Shown: positions 25,824 through 38,324, counted from the first letter of the stretch. The stretch is DNA of 64,000 nucleotides from Akkermansia sp. (GCA_017555025.1 JAFZHC010000066.1:1-64000), one strand, 5' to 3'. The notes: generated by a model not told the origin, from the sequence alone. Translations and numbers: made by a program.

Positions 25824-28526
25824 GGTCACACCGAGCAACTCCTCAGGGCTGAGGTTCAGTAAAAGCTTCTCCAAGCCGCCCGAGAGCAGATTATCCGCCA
25901 TAGCACTCTTACGCGTGAGCATGTTGTGGATATTCTCCTCTATCGTGCCCCGGCATACAAGCGGATGAATGATAACAGCCTGCTGTTGCCCCATGCGATA
26001 CGCCCGATCGCTGGCCTGATTTTCGACCGCCGGGTTCCACCACCTATCAAAATGAATAACATGCCGCGCACGGGTAAGAGTAAGCCCCGTACCGGCCGCC
26101 TTGAGCGACAACACAAAGAAGCGAGGCCCGCCCGGCGCCTGAAATGCCGACACCAAACGCTGACGCTCTGCTATGGGCGTACCCCCATGCAAAGTAAGCC
26201 CGGGAGCTCCGAAAATCTCTACCAACAATTCATGCAGAGGCTCAATCATGCTGCGGTATTGCGTAAAAACGAGGCAACACTCCCCCGCTGCTGCAATACG
26301 ACGAGCCAGATGACGCAACTGTTCAAATTTACCACTGGCTCCTGCTTCAAACCAGCTTTCACCGCGGTACTGAGCCGGATGGTTACAAATCTGTTTAAGT
26401 CGTCCGAGAATGGGCAAAAGCAGAGAAAGGCGCGTCTGCGGGTCAGGCTCAGCCACCACAGCCCGCAGAGTATCAACCTCGCGGGCATATAGTCGGGTTT
26501 GCTCAGGAGTCAGCAGACAATAAGCCGTTTTTTCCGTCTTGGGAGGCAGCTCCGGCAATAAATCAGGGTCACTTTTGAGGCGGCGCAACATGAAGGGGCG
26601 CACCAGACGCCGCAAGGGCGTATAGTCGCTCCCCATGCTCTGAACCAACGCATTAAATTCTTTCGCAGTACCCAGTAAGCCCGGGGTCAGGAAATCAAAA
26701 AGGCTGCGCAACTCAGAGAGCGAGTTTTCCACCGGAGTACCGGTAAGTGCCACCCTGCGAGGGCTGCTCAGGCGGCACACCGCTCGTGTGCGCTGAGAAT
26801 CCTCATTTTTAACAGCCTGAGCCTCATCCAGTATTAACGCAGGAAATTCATACCGAGCCAACAATTCATTGCGCGTAACAATACCGTAGGTTGTAAGAGC
26901 GACATCTGCGCGGCGCAATAGCCATTCGGGGTTATTATTCAGATAATGAGCATCCTGCCGGTTGAGGGCATAAGGATGCAGCACCACCACCTGCAACTGA
27001 GGCGCAAAACGCCGCAACTCATGCTGCCAGTTTGTCAGAAGCGACGCCGGCGCCACAATCAATGCTGCGCCACGGCCGCCCCCCAGCGCCCCTTTGCGCT
27101 GCAAATGGGAAAGCCAGCTGATTACCTGAAGCGTTTTCCCCAATCCCATATCATCTGCAAGGCATGCACCGAACCCGGCCTCTGTCACATTAAGCAAAAA
27201 GCGCACACCATCCATCTGATAATGCCTCAATATAGATGCCAACGGAGCAGGCAAATCGGGCTTTTCATCACCAAAGCGCAATTTTGCAAGAGCAGATGTC
27301 AGGCCTTCTCCGGCTACCACTCGCAGCCCATCCTCCGGCGGCGGCAACTGGGGCAATGCCTCACTACGCTTACCCAGAAGATAACGCAGTCCCACCAGCA
27401 GGGGAATACCACCGGCAGCCATCCGTGTAGCCTGCCGCCAGCTATCCAGCAGTTTGGTTAGCTTTTCCCGATCCAACCTCACCCATTCCCCCCTAAAACG
27501 CACCAATCCATCATCTTCAGAAGCCAGCAACTGCTCTAATTCATCATCAGACAGGTTGTAATTTCCGAGAACAACTCTCGGGTAAAAACGCAGCAACGAA
27601 TTGACATTCACAGATGGCGCGGCATCCGGCTTACCGGACCCCGGCTCTGCCATGTCCATTCGCACCTCCAGTTCCACTCGAGGAGGCTGCGTTTTCCACA
27701 GGTTCACCATGCGAGTTTCAATACCGGCAGACTCCAGCAAAGGAAGAGTCTCCAAAAAGGCATGAGCCTGGCGTGCACTCCACCCACATGGTTTATACAC
27801 CGATTGAGAATTGATTAAATCAGCAAGAAAAGCACTTTCATCAGCCAAGCGTCGCAGAGGACGCAACAACGCCAGCAACGCCGGGGTATCATCTGCCAGC
27901 AAACGCACCGCCAATCCCAGCGGTGCATGGCGAGGTTTTCCATCCTGCCCCACTTTATGAACAAATGTAGCAAGAAACGCAAATGGAGCATTTTCAGCAG
28001 CCTCTCCCGCATTTTCCGCCAAGTGAAAACACAGCATTCCCAACTGCTGCCAACCCTCGCCCAAGCGAGTCAGCCATTGCTCAGGTGTGCAGCATTCCCT
28101 GGCAGCCAACCACTCCAGAGCAGGTTTCAGTCCGGCCACCCACTCTGTAATATCGGATGCACTTACCCCCTCACCCCCTATGGGTGGAAGCTCCTCCAAC
28201 ATAGCTGCAGCCTGAGCAGCTGACACCGTTAAAGCTGCTTCCATTTCCTCGCCACGGCGCAGCGCCCGCAAACAATGCATCATGCGACTGCGAGCCCATT
28301 CCTGCAATCTCGCCAGAACCGGCGCTGCCTCACTCGGCAAACCATACCGCAACAAATCCAGCATGCCACGCCCGGCAGAAACAGCAAAGGCTCGCTCCAG
28401 TCGCGGCTGTGCCCCCGCCGGAGTGAGTATCAGCCTGCCGTCAGACTTGCATAGCGAAATCTCCACAGCCCCATTGTACCGTGTCCGCCGCAGCAAGGCA
28501 AGCCGATAGCACGTTTTTACGAACAT
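25770..28526 (-). CDS. SNF2/HepA-family DEAD/DEAH-type helicase
   Basis: A large protein of 918 residues from ATG 28526 (MFVKTCYRLAL...); a TTG at 28550 would add eight residues. The C-terminal two-lobed SNF2 motor is complete: DDMGLGKT (Walker A), LDEAQAVKN (DEAQ box), LTGTPVENSLSEL, LVFTQYRS, LKAAGTGLTLTRA and DRAYRMGQ. These proteins translocate on double-stranded DNA or remodel transcription complexes. The N-terminal 400 residues have no assigned domain but carry the pattern of the bacterial SNF2_assoc region. Transcribed toward the antiporter unit, overlapping the 98-residue gene by 54 nt, and divergent from the PBP gene. Confidence 0.92.
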   Translation of the reverse strand: MFVKTCYRLALLRRTRYNGAVEISLCKSDGRLILTPAGAQPRLERAFAVSAGRGMLDLLRYGLPSEAAPVLARLQEWARSRMMHCLRALRRGEEMEAALTVSAAQAAAMLEELPPIGGEGVSASDITEWVAGLKPALEWLAARECCTPEQWLTRLGEGWQQLGMLCFHLAENAGEAAENAPFAFLATFVHKVGQDGKPRHAPLGLAVRLLADDTPALLALLRPLRRLADESAFLADLINSQSVYKPCGWSARQAHAFLETLPLLESAGIETRMVNLWKTQPPRVELEVRMDMAEPGSGKPDAAPSVNVNSLLRFYPRVVLGNYNLSDDELEQLLASEDDGLVRFRGEWVRLDREKLTKLLDSWRQATRMAAGGIPLLVGLRYLLGKRSEALPQLPPPEDGLRVVAGEGLTSALAKLRFGDEKPDLPAPLASILRHYQMDGVRFLLNVTEAGFGACLADDMGLGKTLQVISWLSHLQRKGALGGGRGAALIVAPASLLTNWQHELRRFAPQLQVVVLHPYALNRQDAHYLNNNPEWLLRRADVALTTYGIVTRNELLARYEFPALILDEAQAVKNEDSQRTRAVCRLSSPRRVALTGTPVENSLSELRSLFDFLTPGLLGTAKEFNALVQSMGSDYTPLRRLVRPFMLRRLKSDPDLLPELPPKTEKTAYCLLTPEQTRLYAREVDTLRAVVAEPDPQTRLSLLLPILGRLKQICNHPAQYRGESWFEAGASGKFEQLRHLARRIAAAGECCLVFTQYRSMIEPLHELLVEIFGAPGLTLHGGTPIAERQRLVSAFQAPGGPRFFVLSLKAAGTGLTLTRARHVIHFDRWWNPAVENQASDRAYRMGQQQAVIIHPLVCRGTIEENIHNMLTRKSAMADNLLSGGLEKLLLNLSPEELLGVTSLTANHVEEDGQAQAPE

Positions 28527-28551
28527 AATCCGGCTTCGTTCATCTTTCAAC

Positions 28552-28580
28552 TTGCTCCGGGGCGCGAATCATGTTATCCT
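28552..28580 (+). promoter_or_regulatory. promoter of the class A PBP gene
   Basis: TTGCTC (28552-28557), 17 nt, TATCCT (28575-28580), with ACTTGC context. The ATG is 15 nt downstream, so the leader would be about 9 nt. Confidence 0.5.
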
Positions 28581-28595
28581 CTCGTCTGTTACAGC

Positions 28596-31340
28596 ATGTG
28601 TGCACGTTATAAATCCGGTTCCGACAACACCCCGAATCGAAAGGTTCAGGGCGGTGGCGGAGCATATGGTCAGGCAGCACCACGCAGAAGAGTACAAGCA
28701 GGGCGGAGTGACGATGAAGAACTCCTTTCGCCGCCCGCAGACGTCAAAGTAACGGAATATCCCAGGAACTCGCACCAGAGCTCCTTGCATGTCAATGTAA
28801 ACCGACGCAGCACTCATACACCGGTTCCCATGGCGGGATATGCAGAAACATCAGACCCGCTGCAAACGCCAGCCGGACCTGACGGCAGAAAAGTGCTTCA
28901 CCGAGACACCCCCGACCCTGATAGCGCTTTCGGCACTCCGGGGCCTAAACGGGAATACAAAAAACACAGTCCGTCCGCCCCCTATACGGATACAGCTCCC
29001 GGCCCCTGGCAAGAGCTCGCAGCTCCGCCCAAAAAAGGCACCAGTTTGTGGAAAGGCATCAGCATCTGGCTGTTCTTCCCGTTCCGCATGATTGCCTACC
29101 TCACCCGCACGTTACCATCTGTCGTAAAGTGGGGGCTTCGCTTCCTGATAAGCGGAGCTTTTGTCGGCACCGTATTTGCATTTTTCATGGTCATGTTCTA
29201 TGCCATTAAGGCAGGTCGCTACGACCTGACGCAAGTCATGAGCATGCCCCAACGTACCATTGTACACGACAGAAAAGGTAACGAAATCGGCACCCTGCAC
29301 GGCGAAAATCGCCGTAGTATTGAAAACCTCGAGAGCGAAGTTCCGCAATACTTCATCGATTCTCTCATCATGCAGGAAGACCGCTCGTTCTGGACGCACG
29401 GCGGCATCGACCCTCGAGGCATGCTGCGTGCCGTAGGTCAGGTATTCAAACACGGTCGCACAACTCAGGGTGGTTCCACCCTGACCATGCAGTTAGCCAA
29501 AAATACCTATAATCACCGCACCCGCAGCTTCGATGCCAAGTTTACAGAAATGGCTCTGGCACGCCGCATTGAAGCCACATACGATAAAAACACCATTCTC
29601 ACCTGCTATATTAACCGAGTCTTCTGGGGGCATACCTTCCTGGGGCTCAAACAGGCTGCTCACGGCTACTTCTCCAAGGAACCCCGCGACCTCACTATCG
29701 GCGAAGCTGCCATGCTGGCCGGCATTGTGTGCAACCCCAACGAGTTCTCCCCCTACCGCAGCCCTTCATCAGCTAAGATTCAGAGAGACAAAGTGCTCAA
29801 ACTGCTTGTTGAGCACGACAAAATCACTCGCAATCAATACGAAGCGGCTCTGGCAGAAGAGATTATCACCAATAAACCTGAAAGACGCGGCATTGACAAC
29901 TATGCTCTCGATCTCATTCGCAGCGAAGTGGACCACATACTGGAAATGCTCGATACGCGAGAGGAACGCCTGAAAGAAGAAACCATGTTTGCCGGCGGCC
30001 TGATAGTACGCACTACATTGGACGTGGACCTGCAGGATGCCGTCATGAAGGAAATTGACAACCGGCTGGTGGATATGCTGGAAAAACGCCGGCAATACCC
30101 GCACCAGACCCGTGCTCAATATCAAGCCATGGTCAAAAGCCTGAAGCCCGGCGCCATACGCCCTGCCCCCAAGTATGTACAGGCAGCCTGCGTGATGATA
30201 GACAACGCCACGGGCGCTCTGCTCTCAGTTGTCGGTGGCCGAGACAGCACAGAATCTCCCCTGAACAGAGCTTTACAAAGCCGCCGCCAAGTAGGCTCGC
30301 TCTTCAAACCGATTGTCTATTCCACCTTCTTTGAGCGCGGCGGCAGCCCCAAAACCATGATTTCCGACGGTCGGCTGCAACCGGGGGAAATCCCCGGTGC
30401 CAAGCGCTGGAGCCCCCGCAACTCCGATGGCCGTTTTACCGGCAATCATCCCGCCGGCTGGGGACTTCTGAAAAGCCGCAACACCATGTCCGTGCGCGTC
30501 GGCGCACGAGCAGGCCTGCAAAATGTCGTCAATACAGCCCTGATGAGCGGCTTCCCCGAGCCGCCTAAGAAACCCGGCCCCACCATATACCTCGGTACTT
30601 GGGAAGCCTCACCGTTGGAAGTAGCCGGTGCCTATACCGCCTTTGCCAATGGCGGTGTACGCCCCACCCCCTACATCATTCAGAGCATTACCGATGCTTC
30701 GGGGCGCCTCATCTGGCATAATCCTAATTCAGCCCGTCGCGTCTACAGTCAACGCACGGCCAATTCCACCTCTGAAATTCTACAGCAGATTACCAAACCC
30801 GGCGGCACCGCCGGCAGCATGCAGCGCCTCGGTTTCAAAGCCCCGGCCGGTGGCAAAACAGGTACAACCAATGCCTACCGCAATGCGTGGTTCTGCGGCT
30901 TTACCTCCGATATCACGGCGGCGGTCTGGGTGGGATTTGACCGCCCGGTCACCATTGCCGATAAGGCATACGGCGGCACGCTGGCTCTGCCCATTTGGGT
31001 AGGTGCCATGCAACAAGCCGAAAAGCTCGGTTACCACATGGGGCCCATACGCCTGACAGCGGCAGGCATGCGCAGCAAAGGCATGCGCCTCTGCCGTGAA
31101 AGCGGGGCTCTTGCCCACTCCGGCTGCGAATACAAGCGTACGGCCTATACGGAAACCATGGCAGACTTCACCAAACCGCGCAGCTTCTGCACCCGTCACT
31201 CCACGCTGCAAGCCCCCGGAGGCGATGATGATTTGGCTGAAGACCCCGATGATACGGAACTGCAGGAAGATGACATTGCTGTGGACCCCGAAGCTGAAAC
31301 GCCGCTCTTTACCGATGACGACGTTGCCGAGGAAGTCTGA
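28596..31340 (+). CDS. class A penicillin-binding protein (PBP1a-like)
   Basis: Bifunctional peptidoglycan glycosyltransferase and transpeptidase. The 914-residue protein has an unusually long cytosolic, Pro/Ser/Arg-rich lead of about 175 residues, a membrane helix near 181-204, then a GT51 domain (catalytic Glu near 251 in QEDRSFWTHGGIDPRG; GGSTLTMQLAKN). The transpeptidase domain shows SLFK (nucleophile Ser), SRN and KTGTTN motifs. The C-terminus is acidic. A shorter start would remove part of the disordered lead only. It ends directly against the next, convergent gene with no gap. Confidence 0.93.
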   Translation: MCARYKSGSDNTPNRKVQGGGGAYGQAAPRRRVQAGRSDDEELLSPPADVKVTEYPRNSHQSSLHVNVNRRSTHTPVPMAGYAETSDPLQTPAGPDGRKVLHRDTPDPDSAFGTPGPKREYKKHSPSAPYTDTAPGPWQELAAPPKKGTSLWKGISIWLFFPFRMIAYLTRTLPSVVKWGLRFLISGAFVGTVFAFFMVMFYAIKAGRYDLTQVMSMPQRTIVHDRKGNEIGTLHGENRRSIENLESEVPQYFIDSLIMQEDRSFWTHGGIDPRGMLRAVGQVFKHGRTTQGGSTLTMQLAKNTYNHRTRSFDAKFTEMALARRIEATYDKNTILTCYINRVFWGHTFLGLKQAAHGYFSKEPRDLTIGEAAMLAGIVCNPNEFSPYRSPSSAKIQRDKVLKLLVEHDKITRNQYEAALAEEIITNKPERRGIDNYALDLIRSEVDHILEMLDTREERLKEETMFAGGLIVRTTLDVDLQDAVMKEIDNRLVDMLEKRRQYPHQTRAQYQAMVKSLKPGAIRPAPKYVQAACVMIDNATGALLSVVGGRDSTESPLNRALQSRRQVGSLFKPIVYSTFFERGGSPKTMISDGRLQPGEIPGAKRWSPRNSDGRFTGNHPAGWGLLKSRNTMSVRVGARAGLQNVVNTALMSGFPEPPKKPGPTIYLGTWEASPLEVAGAYTAFANGGVRPTPYIIQSITDASGRLIWHNPNSARRVYSQRTANSTSEILQQITKPGGTAGSMQRLGFKAPAGGKTGTTNAYRNAWFCGFTSDITAAVWVGFDRPVTIADKAYGGTLALPIWVGAMQQAEKLGYHMGPIRLTAAGMRSKGMRLCRESGALAHSGCEYKRTAYTETMADFTKPRSFCTRHSTLQAPGGDDDLAEDPDDTELQEDDIAVDPEAETPLFTDDDVAEEV

Positions 31341-31829
31341 TTACAGCTCGGACTGAGGAACCACCGGAGCTATTTCCGCCGACGGCTCCAGGAAATACCA
31401 TTGCAGCACGTTCGTAAATACATACCAACCACCTGCTGACACCCCTGCAGCGGCCAAGGGAACAGACAACATAAGTGCCAGACTGCGCCAGAGACCAAAG
31501 CGCAACAGATAACGAGCAACTATCAACGGCGTGATGAGCCACAAGCCGCCTGCAACAAACAGGATTGCACACGATATTGCGTTCGTGACATAACCAAAAT
31601 AAATACCCAGCAGCATCAGCAACACCACCAGAACTGCACCACCACAAAGCACAGGTGCCAAAATGCGCTTCAACCATGATACCCCGCACCCACAACCGGC
31701 CAACATGAAACAAAAACCGGCAACGGCGGCATAAAACAAAGGCACCCCGACAAGTAGAAAAGCCACAACAAGTGCGCTTATCAAACAGTCCACCATAAGG
31801 TACGGATCATGAGCCAGAACCTGTAACAT
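31341..31829 (-). CDS. membrane protein of unknown function
   Basis: The 162-residue product is strongly hydrophobic with four or five membrane helices (for example CLISALVVAFLLVGVPLFYA, LCGGAVLVVLLMLLGIYFG). There is no recognised family. A leaderless-type promoter fits exactly upstream, which supports the start at 31829. It converges with the PBP gene with zero spacing. The high Cys content of the helices is unusual. Confidence 0.6.
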   Translation of the reverse strand: MLQVLAHDPYLMVDCLISALVVAFLLVGVPLFYAAVAGFCFMLAGCGCGVSWLKRILAPVLCGGAVLVVLLMLLGIYFGYVTNAISCAILFVAGGLWLITPLIVARYLLRFGLWRSLALMLSVPLAAAGVSAGGWYVFTNVLQWYFLEPSAEIAPVVPQSEL

Positions 31830-31835
31830 AGTAGC

Positions 31836-31865
31836 ATACTATCACAGGCAATACTGAGGTGTCAA
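31836..31865 (-). promoter_or_regulatory. leaderless-type promoter of the membrane gene at 31341-31829
   Basis: On the minus strand a perfect TTGACA (31860-31865), 18 nt, TAGTAT (31836-31841), then exactly 6 nt to the ATG at 31829. Confidence 0.75.
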
Positions 31866-31921
31866 ACTCAAAGCCAATTTAAAATGCTCACCCCGTTTCA
31901 TTTACAGGCATATTTTTCTGC

Positions 31922-31949
31922 TTGCAATCTCGTATAAAAAGCGTATACT
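31922..31949 (+). promoter_or_regulatory. promoter of acnA
   Basis: TTGCAA (31922-31927), 16 nt, TATACT (31944-31949), in the context TTTTTCTGCTTGC. Leader of about 29 nt. Confidence 0.7.
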
Positions 31950-31984
31950 TGTGCGCGTATTATCATTTTCACATACAAAGCACA

Positions 31985-34702
<2,718 letters not shown>

Positions 34703-34712
34703 TTATAACGCA

Positions 34713-35426
34713 ATGCGTTACTACCCCTTCAGGCCCCTGTTGCTCGCTGCCCTGTGTGCAACAGGGGTCTCTTCATGCATCCGCACCGATATCGGCAACA
34801 CCATTGGCAGTATCGGCAAAGAGCTACCCAAGGCTGTGTCAATGCACGGATATGGAGGCTACACCGCCGAAGTTTACGCCAAAGACGGGTACTACTACGC
34901 ATCCCTGCCCATTGCCTATGTACCGGAGCCTCGCTGCGGGCTGGAATATGTACCTCAGTTCATCGGCGAGCCCATAACGGAGGTCTTCGGCGAGAGTTCG
35001 AATGGTACACCTACGCTCAACGAGGTTTACTCGGAGCAGGAATTGAGGAAATTTCCCGCCCGTCAGTACTATGTAAAGATAGCTCAGGATAAAGCTAAGC
35101 TTGAACACTTTCCCACAACGAGCCCTCGCGGCACCACCGGATACATCTTCACGCCTCACGAAGAAGAAGCGCAGCTGGTGCAAGCGGAGGAGTTCAACCC
35201 GGCCGAAGCACAACACCTCGGCTCCCGGGATTTCTCACAGGCAGTATACTTTGCGGCCACACTCCCGACCGAACGCGCCTGGTATAACTACCCGCTCATC
35301 CCCCTGCAATATACCGCTATGCTCGTGCTGGATGTACCGCTGAGCCTCATCACCATGCCGCTCTCTCTGCCGTATGTCCTCAGTGAGCCCATGATTTACA
35401 ACATCGACACCACTCAACCCGAATAA
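34713..35426 (+). CDS. lipoprotein of unknown function
   Basis: The 237-residue protein has a lipoprotein signal (FRPLLLAALCATGVSSC, lipobox VSSC with Cys22). The mature part has several Tyr-rich strands (YGGYTAEVYAKDGYYYASLP) and a hydrophobic C-terminal stretch (PLIPLQYTAMLVLDVPLSL). It resembles small Verrucomicrobiota-type envelope lipoproteins, but no family is assigned. It starts 10 nt after acnA, so at least readthrough expression is likely. Confidence 0.65.
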   Translation: MRYYPFRPLLLAALCATGVSSCIRTDIGNTIGSIGKELPKAVSMHGYGGYTAEVYAKDGYYYASLPIAYVPEPRCGLEYVPQFIGEPITEVFGESSNGTPTLNEVYSEQELRKFPARQYYVKIAQDKAKLEHFPTTSPRGTTGYIFTPHEEEAQLVQAEEFNPAEAQHLGSRDFSQAVYFAATLPTERAWYNYPLIPLQYTAMLVLDVPLSLITMPLSLPYVLSEPMIYNIDTTQPE

Positions 35427-35435
35427 TCCCCCACC

Positions 35436-35942
35436 ATGAACGCCATCGACTTCACCGCCTTACAGAAAAACCCCGCCGAGCTCATCGGCAAGCAGTGGAT
35501 GCTTATCACCGCCGGTACGCCGGATAACTTCAACACCATGACCGCCAGCTGGGGCGGCCTGGGCTACCTGTGGAACCGCCCCGTAGCCTTCGTGTTCGTG
35601 CGCCCCAACCGCCACACCCGCGGCTTCATCGATGCCCAACCCGCCTTCACTCTCTCCTTCATGCCTGAGCAGTACCGCGACGATCTCATCTTCTGCGGTC
35701 GCAACTCCGGTAAGGATGTAGACAAAATGGCCGCCACCAAACTGGCCCCCTCCACCACACCCAACGGTCTCGTTGCCATGGATGATGCCGACCTCGTCAT
35801 CGAATGCCGCAAAATGGCAGTAGCCCACATGCGCGAGGAGGATTTCGTAGACCTCTCCGAAGTGGCTCCCAAGTGGTACGACGCCGAGAACCCGATGCAC
35901 CTCGTCTACATCTGCGAAATCGCCGCAACCTATATCCGCTGA
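35436..35942 (+). CDS. flavin reductase-like protein (FMN-binding split barrel)
   Basis: The 168-residue protein matches the flavin reductase-like split-barrel family: an early MTASWGGLGYLWNRPVAFVF segment, where the Thr-Ala-Ser-Trp region contacts FMN phosphate, then RPNRHTRGFI and FTLSFM. Such proteins reduce or use FMN with NAD(P)H, or are redox proteins without a known partner. It follows the lipoprotein gene by 9 nt. It ends in front of a clear terminator. Confidence 0.8.
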   Translation: MNAIDFTALQKNPAELIGKQWMLITAGTPDNFNTMTASWGGLGYLWNRPVAFVFVRPNRHTRGFIDAQPAFTLSFMPEQYRDDLIFCGRNSGKDVDKMAATKLAPSTTPNGLVAMDDADLVIECRKMAVAHMREEDFVDLSEVAPKWYDAENPMHLVYICEIAATYIR

Positions 35943-35966
35943 TAGCGTTTTTATCACAATGCAGTA

Positions 35967-36003
35967 ACAGTCTGCTCATTCCAATGGGCAGACTGTTTTC
36001 TTT
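35967..36003 (+). terminator. rho-independent terminator after the flavin reductase gene
   Basis: ACAGTCTGC (35967-35975) pairs with GCAGACTGT (35988-35996), followed by TTTCTTTC. It closes the acnA unit. Confidence 0.8.
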
Positions 36004-36027
36004 CGCGGAGAGACTGCCATATTTTTC

Positions 36028-36056
36028 TTGCAATCCGGTAACAGAGTCGATATACT
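36028..36056 (+). promoter_or_regulatory. promoter of the GT10 gene
   Basis: TTGCAA (36028-36033), 17 nt, TATACT (36051-36056), with TTTTTCTTGC context. The leader is about 70 nt. Confidence 0.7.
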
Positions 36057-36130
36057 CAGGATACGGTTACAAGTTCACCTTAACTGTTATTTCTCACCAC
36101 GCCTTCGCAGTAGAAGTTCTAGCATAACGT

Positions 36131-37087
36131 ATGAAAATTAAAATTCTTTCATCATGGGGGCCCTCCTGGCTGCAAAACTATCTCAAGTTGGGAGATGTAG
36201 AGTTCACGCGCGACCCTGATTGTACTGACTACGACTGGCTGGTGGTCTATGACGAAATTCCCCGTAAATTCAAAACGGTAGATGTTCATTGTGCCCCGGA
36301 GCACACGATACTGGTCACGCAGGAGCCCCCTGTCATTAAAGTTCACGCTCCCTGTTATACCAAACAATTTCACTACATGCTCACCACGCATAGTCCGGCT
36401 ATATGCCGCCACCGCGGCTACAGACGTGGTGCAGGCATCCTGACCGGCATGACCGGTCACCCGTTTGAGGAGTTGATAACCTTTCCGGAACGCCCAAAAA
36501 GTAAACTGATATCAGCAGTTTGCAGCCGTAAGCTCATGACGCATACGGAGCACAACAAGCGCCATCACCTCTTTGAGTACTTGCTGAAACACCTCCCTGA
36601 TTTTTCCTGGAAAGGTAAAGGCATCTCCCCCATCTCCATGAAATACGAGGCGCTCGATGATTACAAGTACCACATTGCCGTAGAGAACACCACGCTCGAT
36701 TACCATTGGACGGAAAAAATTGCGGATTCCATCATGAGCCTCTGCCTCACGTTCTACAGCGGTGACCCCAAGCTGGAGCGAGTGCTGCCCCCGGAGTGCT
36801 TCATACGCATCCCTATTGATGACCCGCCTAAGGCTTTAGCCATCATTCAAGAGGCTATTGCCAACAATGAATACGAAAAGCGCTTGCCTGCCATTCGCGA
36901 AGCTCGCCGCCTGCTGGTGGAGCGCTACAACCTTTACCAACAGATTTTGAGCATCGTCGCAGAACAGGAGGAGAAACCGCGCCCTGCTCAGCCATGGAAA
37001 CTCTACGAGCGTCACTACATGCGCCTCAACCCGTTTAATCTTCTGGGAGAAGGCCTGCACCTGCTCCGCGCACGACTGTTCCACTAA
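36131..37087 (+). CDS. glycosyltransferase family 10 (fucosyltransferase-like) protein
   Basis: The 318-residue protein carries the GT10 donor-binding signature: YKYHIAVENTTLDYHWTEKI (about residues 178-197), followed by PPECFIRIP. In known alpha-1,3/1,4-fucosyltransferases these residues (ENT, TEK) bind GDP-fucose. An N-terminal half with DWLVVYDEIPR and TILVTQEPP matches the acceptor domain. There is no signal peptide, as usual for bacterial GT10 enzymes acting on LPS or capsule precursors. It stands alone, without other LPS genes. Donor and acceptor are inferred. Confidence 0.8.
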   Translation: MKIKILSSWGPSWLQNYLKLGDVEFTRDPDCTDYDWLVVYDEIPRKFKTVDVHCAPEHTILVTQEPPVIKVHAPCYTKQFHYMLTTHSPAICRHRGYRRGAGILTGMTGHPFEELITFPERPKSKLISAVCSRKLMTHTEHNKRHHLFEYLLKHLPDFSWKGKGISPISMKYEALDDYKYHIAVENTTLDYHWTEKIADSIMSLCLTFYSGDPKLERVLPPECFIRIPIDDPPKALAIIQEAIANNEYEKRLPAIREARRLLVERYNLYQQILSIVAEQEEKPRPAQPWKLYERHYMRLNPFNLLGEGLHLLRARLFH

Positions 37088-37176
37088 AAAATCGTTCCAT
37101 AGCTTCTTTCAGGAAGGGAGCGTTGACATAACTCTGCGTTCCGGGTGAGTTTGCCCGGAGTTGACTCATTTCTTAC

Positions 37177-37206
37177 TTGTCATATCAGGTAGGGGCATGA
37201 TACCAT
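37177..37206 (+). promoter_or_regulatory. leaderless-type promoter of the amidase operon
   Basis: TTGTCA (37177-37182), 18 nt, TACCAT (37201-37206), then exactly 6 nt to the ATG at 37213. A GC-rich inverted repeat (CCGGG...CCCGG) near 37141-37159 lies upstream and may end the GT10 mRNA. Confidence 0.5.
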
Positions 37207-37212
37207 GTGCGC

Positions 37213-38289
37213 ATGAGGAACATTGTACGCCATTTCATTCTGTTGCTGGGGCTCATTATGCTGCTGGCGGGTGGCGTGCATGCACAAGGCAGCCGTTGGA
37301 ACATATATGACATCGGCGGCGTTAAATATGTAAAACTCAATGACGTATGGAAGTTTTACCGGTTCTCCCCCAAACAGGGTAAACCCGGGTGCATTTCATA
37401 CGGAGCAGCCAACCGTGTCGTCTCCGTAAAGCCCGAACGCCAGGACTTTTACGTTAACAATTATCGCTACATACTCTCCTACCCGGTTCAGCGCCATGGG
37501 GGAGAATTACTGATTTCCGCCATTGATATGAAGAAGCTGGTGGACCCTGTACTACGCCCCCGCTTCTCCAAACGTTCCGGTGTGGTTAAAACGGTAGTTA
37601 TTGACCCCGGGCACGGCGCACACGATGCCGGAGCTGTCAGCCCCTGGGCTCGCGAAAAAGATTGCAACCTGTCAGTAGGCCTCAAATTAAAAGCCAAACT
37701 GGAAAAATTAGGCTTTCGGGTTGTCATGACCCGCAGTACGGATATCTTCCTCACACTCGGCCAGCGTGTAGCTATCGCCAACCGCACACCGGATAGCATC
37801 TTTGTGAGCATTCACCACAATTCCGGCCGACGAGCAGCCTCCGGCATCGAAACCTTTACCCTTGCGCCGCAGGGAACAACCTCCCCCTTCGCCCGCTCCC
37901 GCCGAGATGAAGACTTGGCCGGCAATGACCAGGATAGTGAGAACATAGCCCTTGCCACAGCGGTGCACAGCCGAGCCATTAAAAGCACCAAAGCCATCGA
38001 CCGCGGCATTCAGCGCGCCCGTTTTTCTGTACTCTGCACCATTGAGCGCCCGGCCATTCTGTTCGAAGGCGGCTTTGTGAGTAACCCAGAGGAAGGACGC
38101 CTTATCGCCACCAATTCTTACCAAGAGAAGCTGGCTGACAGCATCTGCCAAGGCATCGTCAGCTATGCTCAGACCGTAGGGGGCCGCGGCACCATCCTCA
38201 AATCCCGAAAAACCCACTCCGGTGGTTCACAGAAAGGTGGTGCACGTCTCAACGGCGGCACCTCATACAGCGGCACTACCAGACTCTGA
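37213..38289 (+). CDS. N-acetylmuramoyl-L-alanine amidase (Amidase_3)
   Basis: A zinc amidase that cuts the bond between MurNAc and the peptide stem in the periplasm. Signal peptide: FILLLGLIMLLAGGVHA. An N-terminal region of about 100 residues, repeated in the next gene, precedes the catalytic domain. The zinc and catalytic residues are intact: His in IDPGHGAHDAG, Glu in AREKDCN, His in VSIHHN and Glu in LFEGGFVSN. ATG 37213 is preferred over GTG 37207 because the promoter's -10 ends 6 nt before it. The tail is Gly/Ser/Thr-rich. First gene of a three-gene unit. Confidence 0.9.
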   Translation: MRNIVRHFILLLGLIMLLAGGVHAQGSRWNIYDIGGVKYVKLNDVWKFYRFSPKQGKPGCISYGAANRVVSVKPERQDFYVNNYRYILSYPVQRHGGELLISAIDMKKLVDPVLRPRFSKRSGVVKTVVIDPGHGAHDAGAVSPWAREKDCNLSVGLKLKAKLEKLGFRVVMTRSTDIFLTLGQRVAIANRTPDSIFVSIHHNSGRRAASGIETFTLAPQGTTSPFARSRRDEDLAGNDQDSENIALATAVHSRAIKSTKAIDRGIQRARFSVLCTIERPAILFEGGFVSNPEEGRLIATNSYQEKLADSICQGIVSYAQTVGGRGTILKSRKTHSGGSQKGGARLNGGTSYSGTTRL

Positions 38290-38324
38290 TTGCGCATTTC
38301 ACCCCTCCACATTTTTCCCATACC

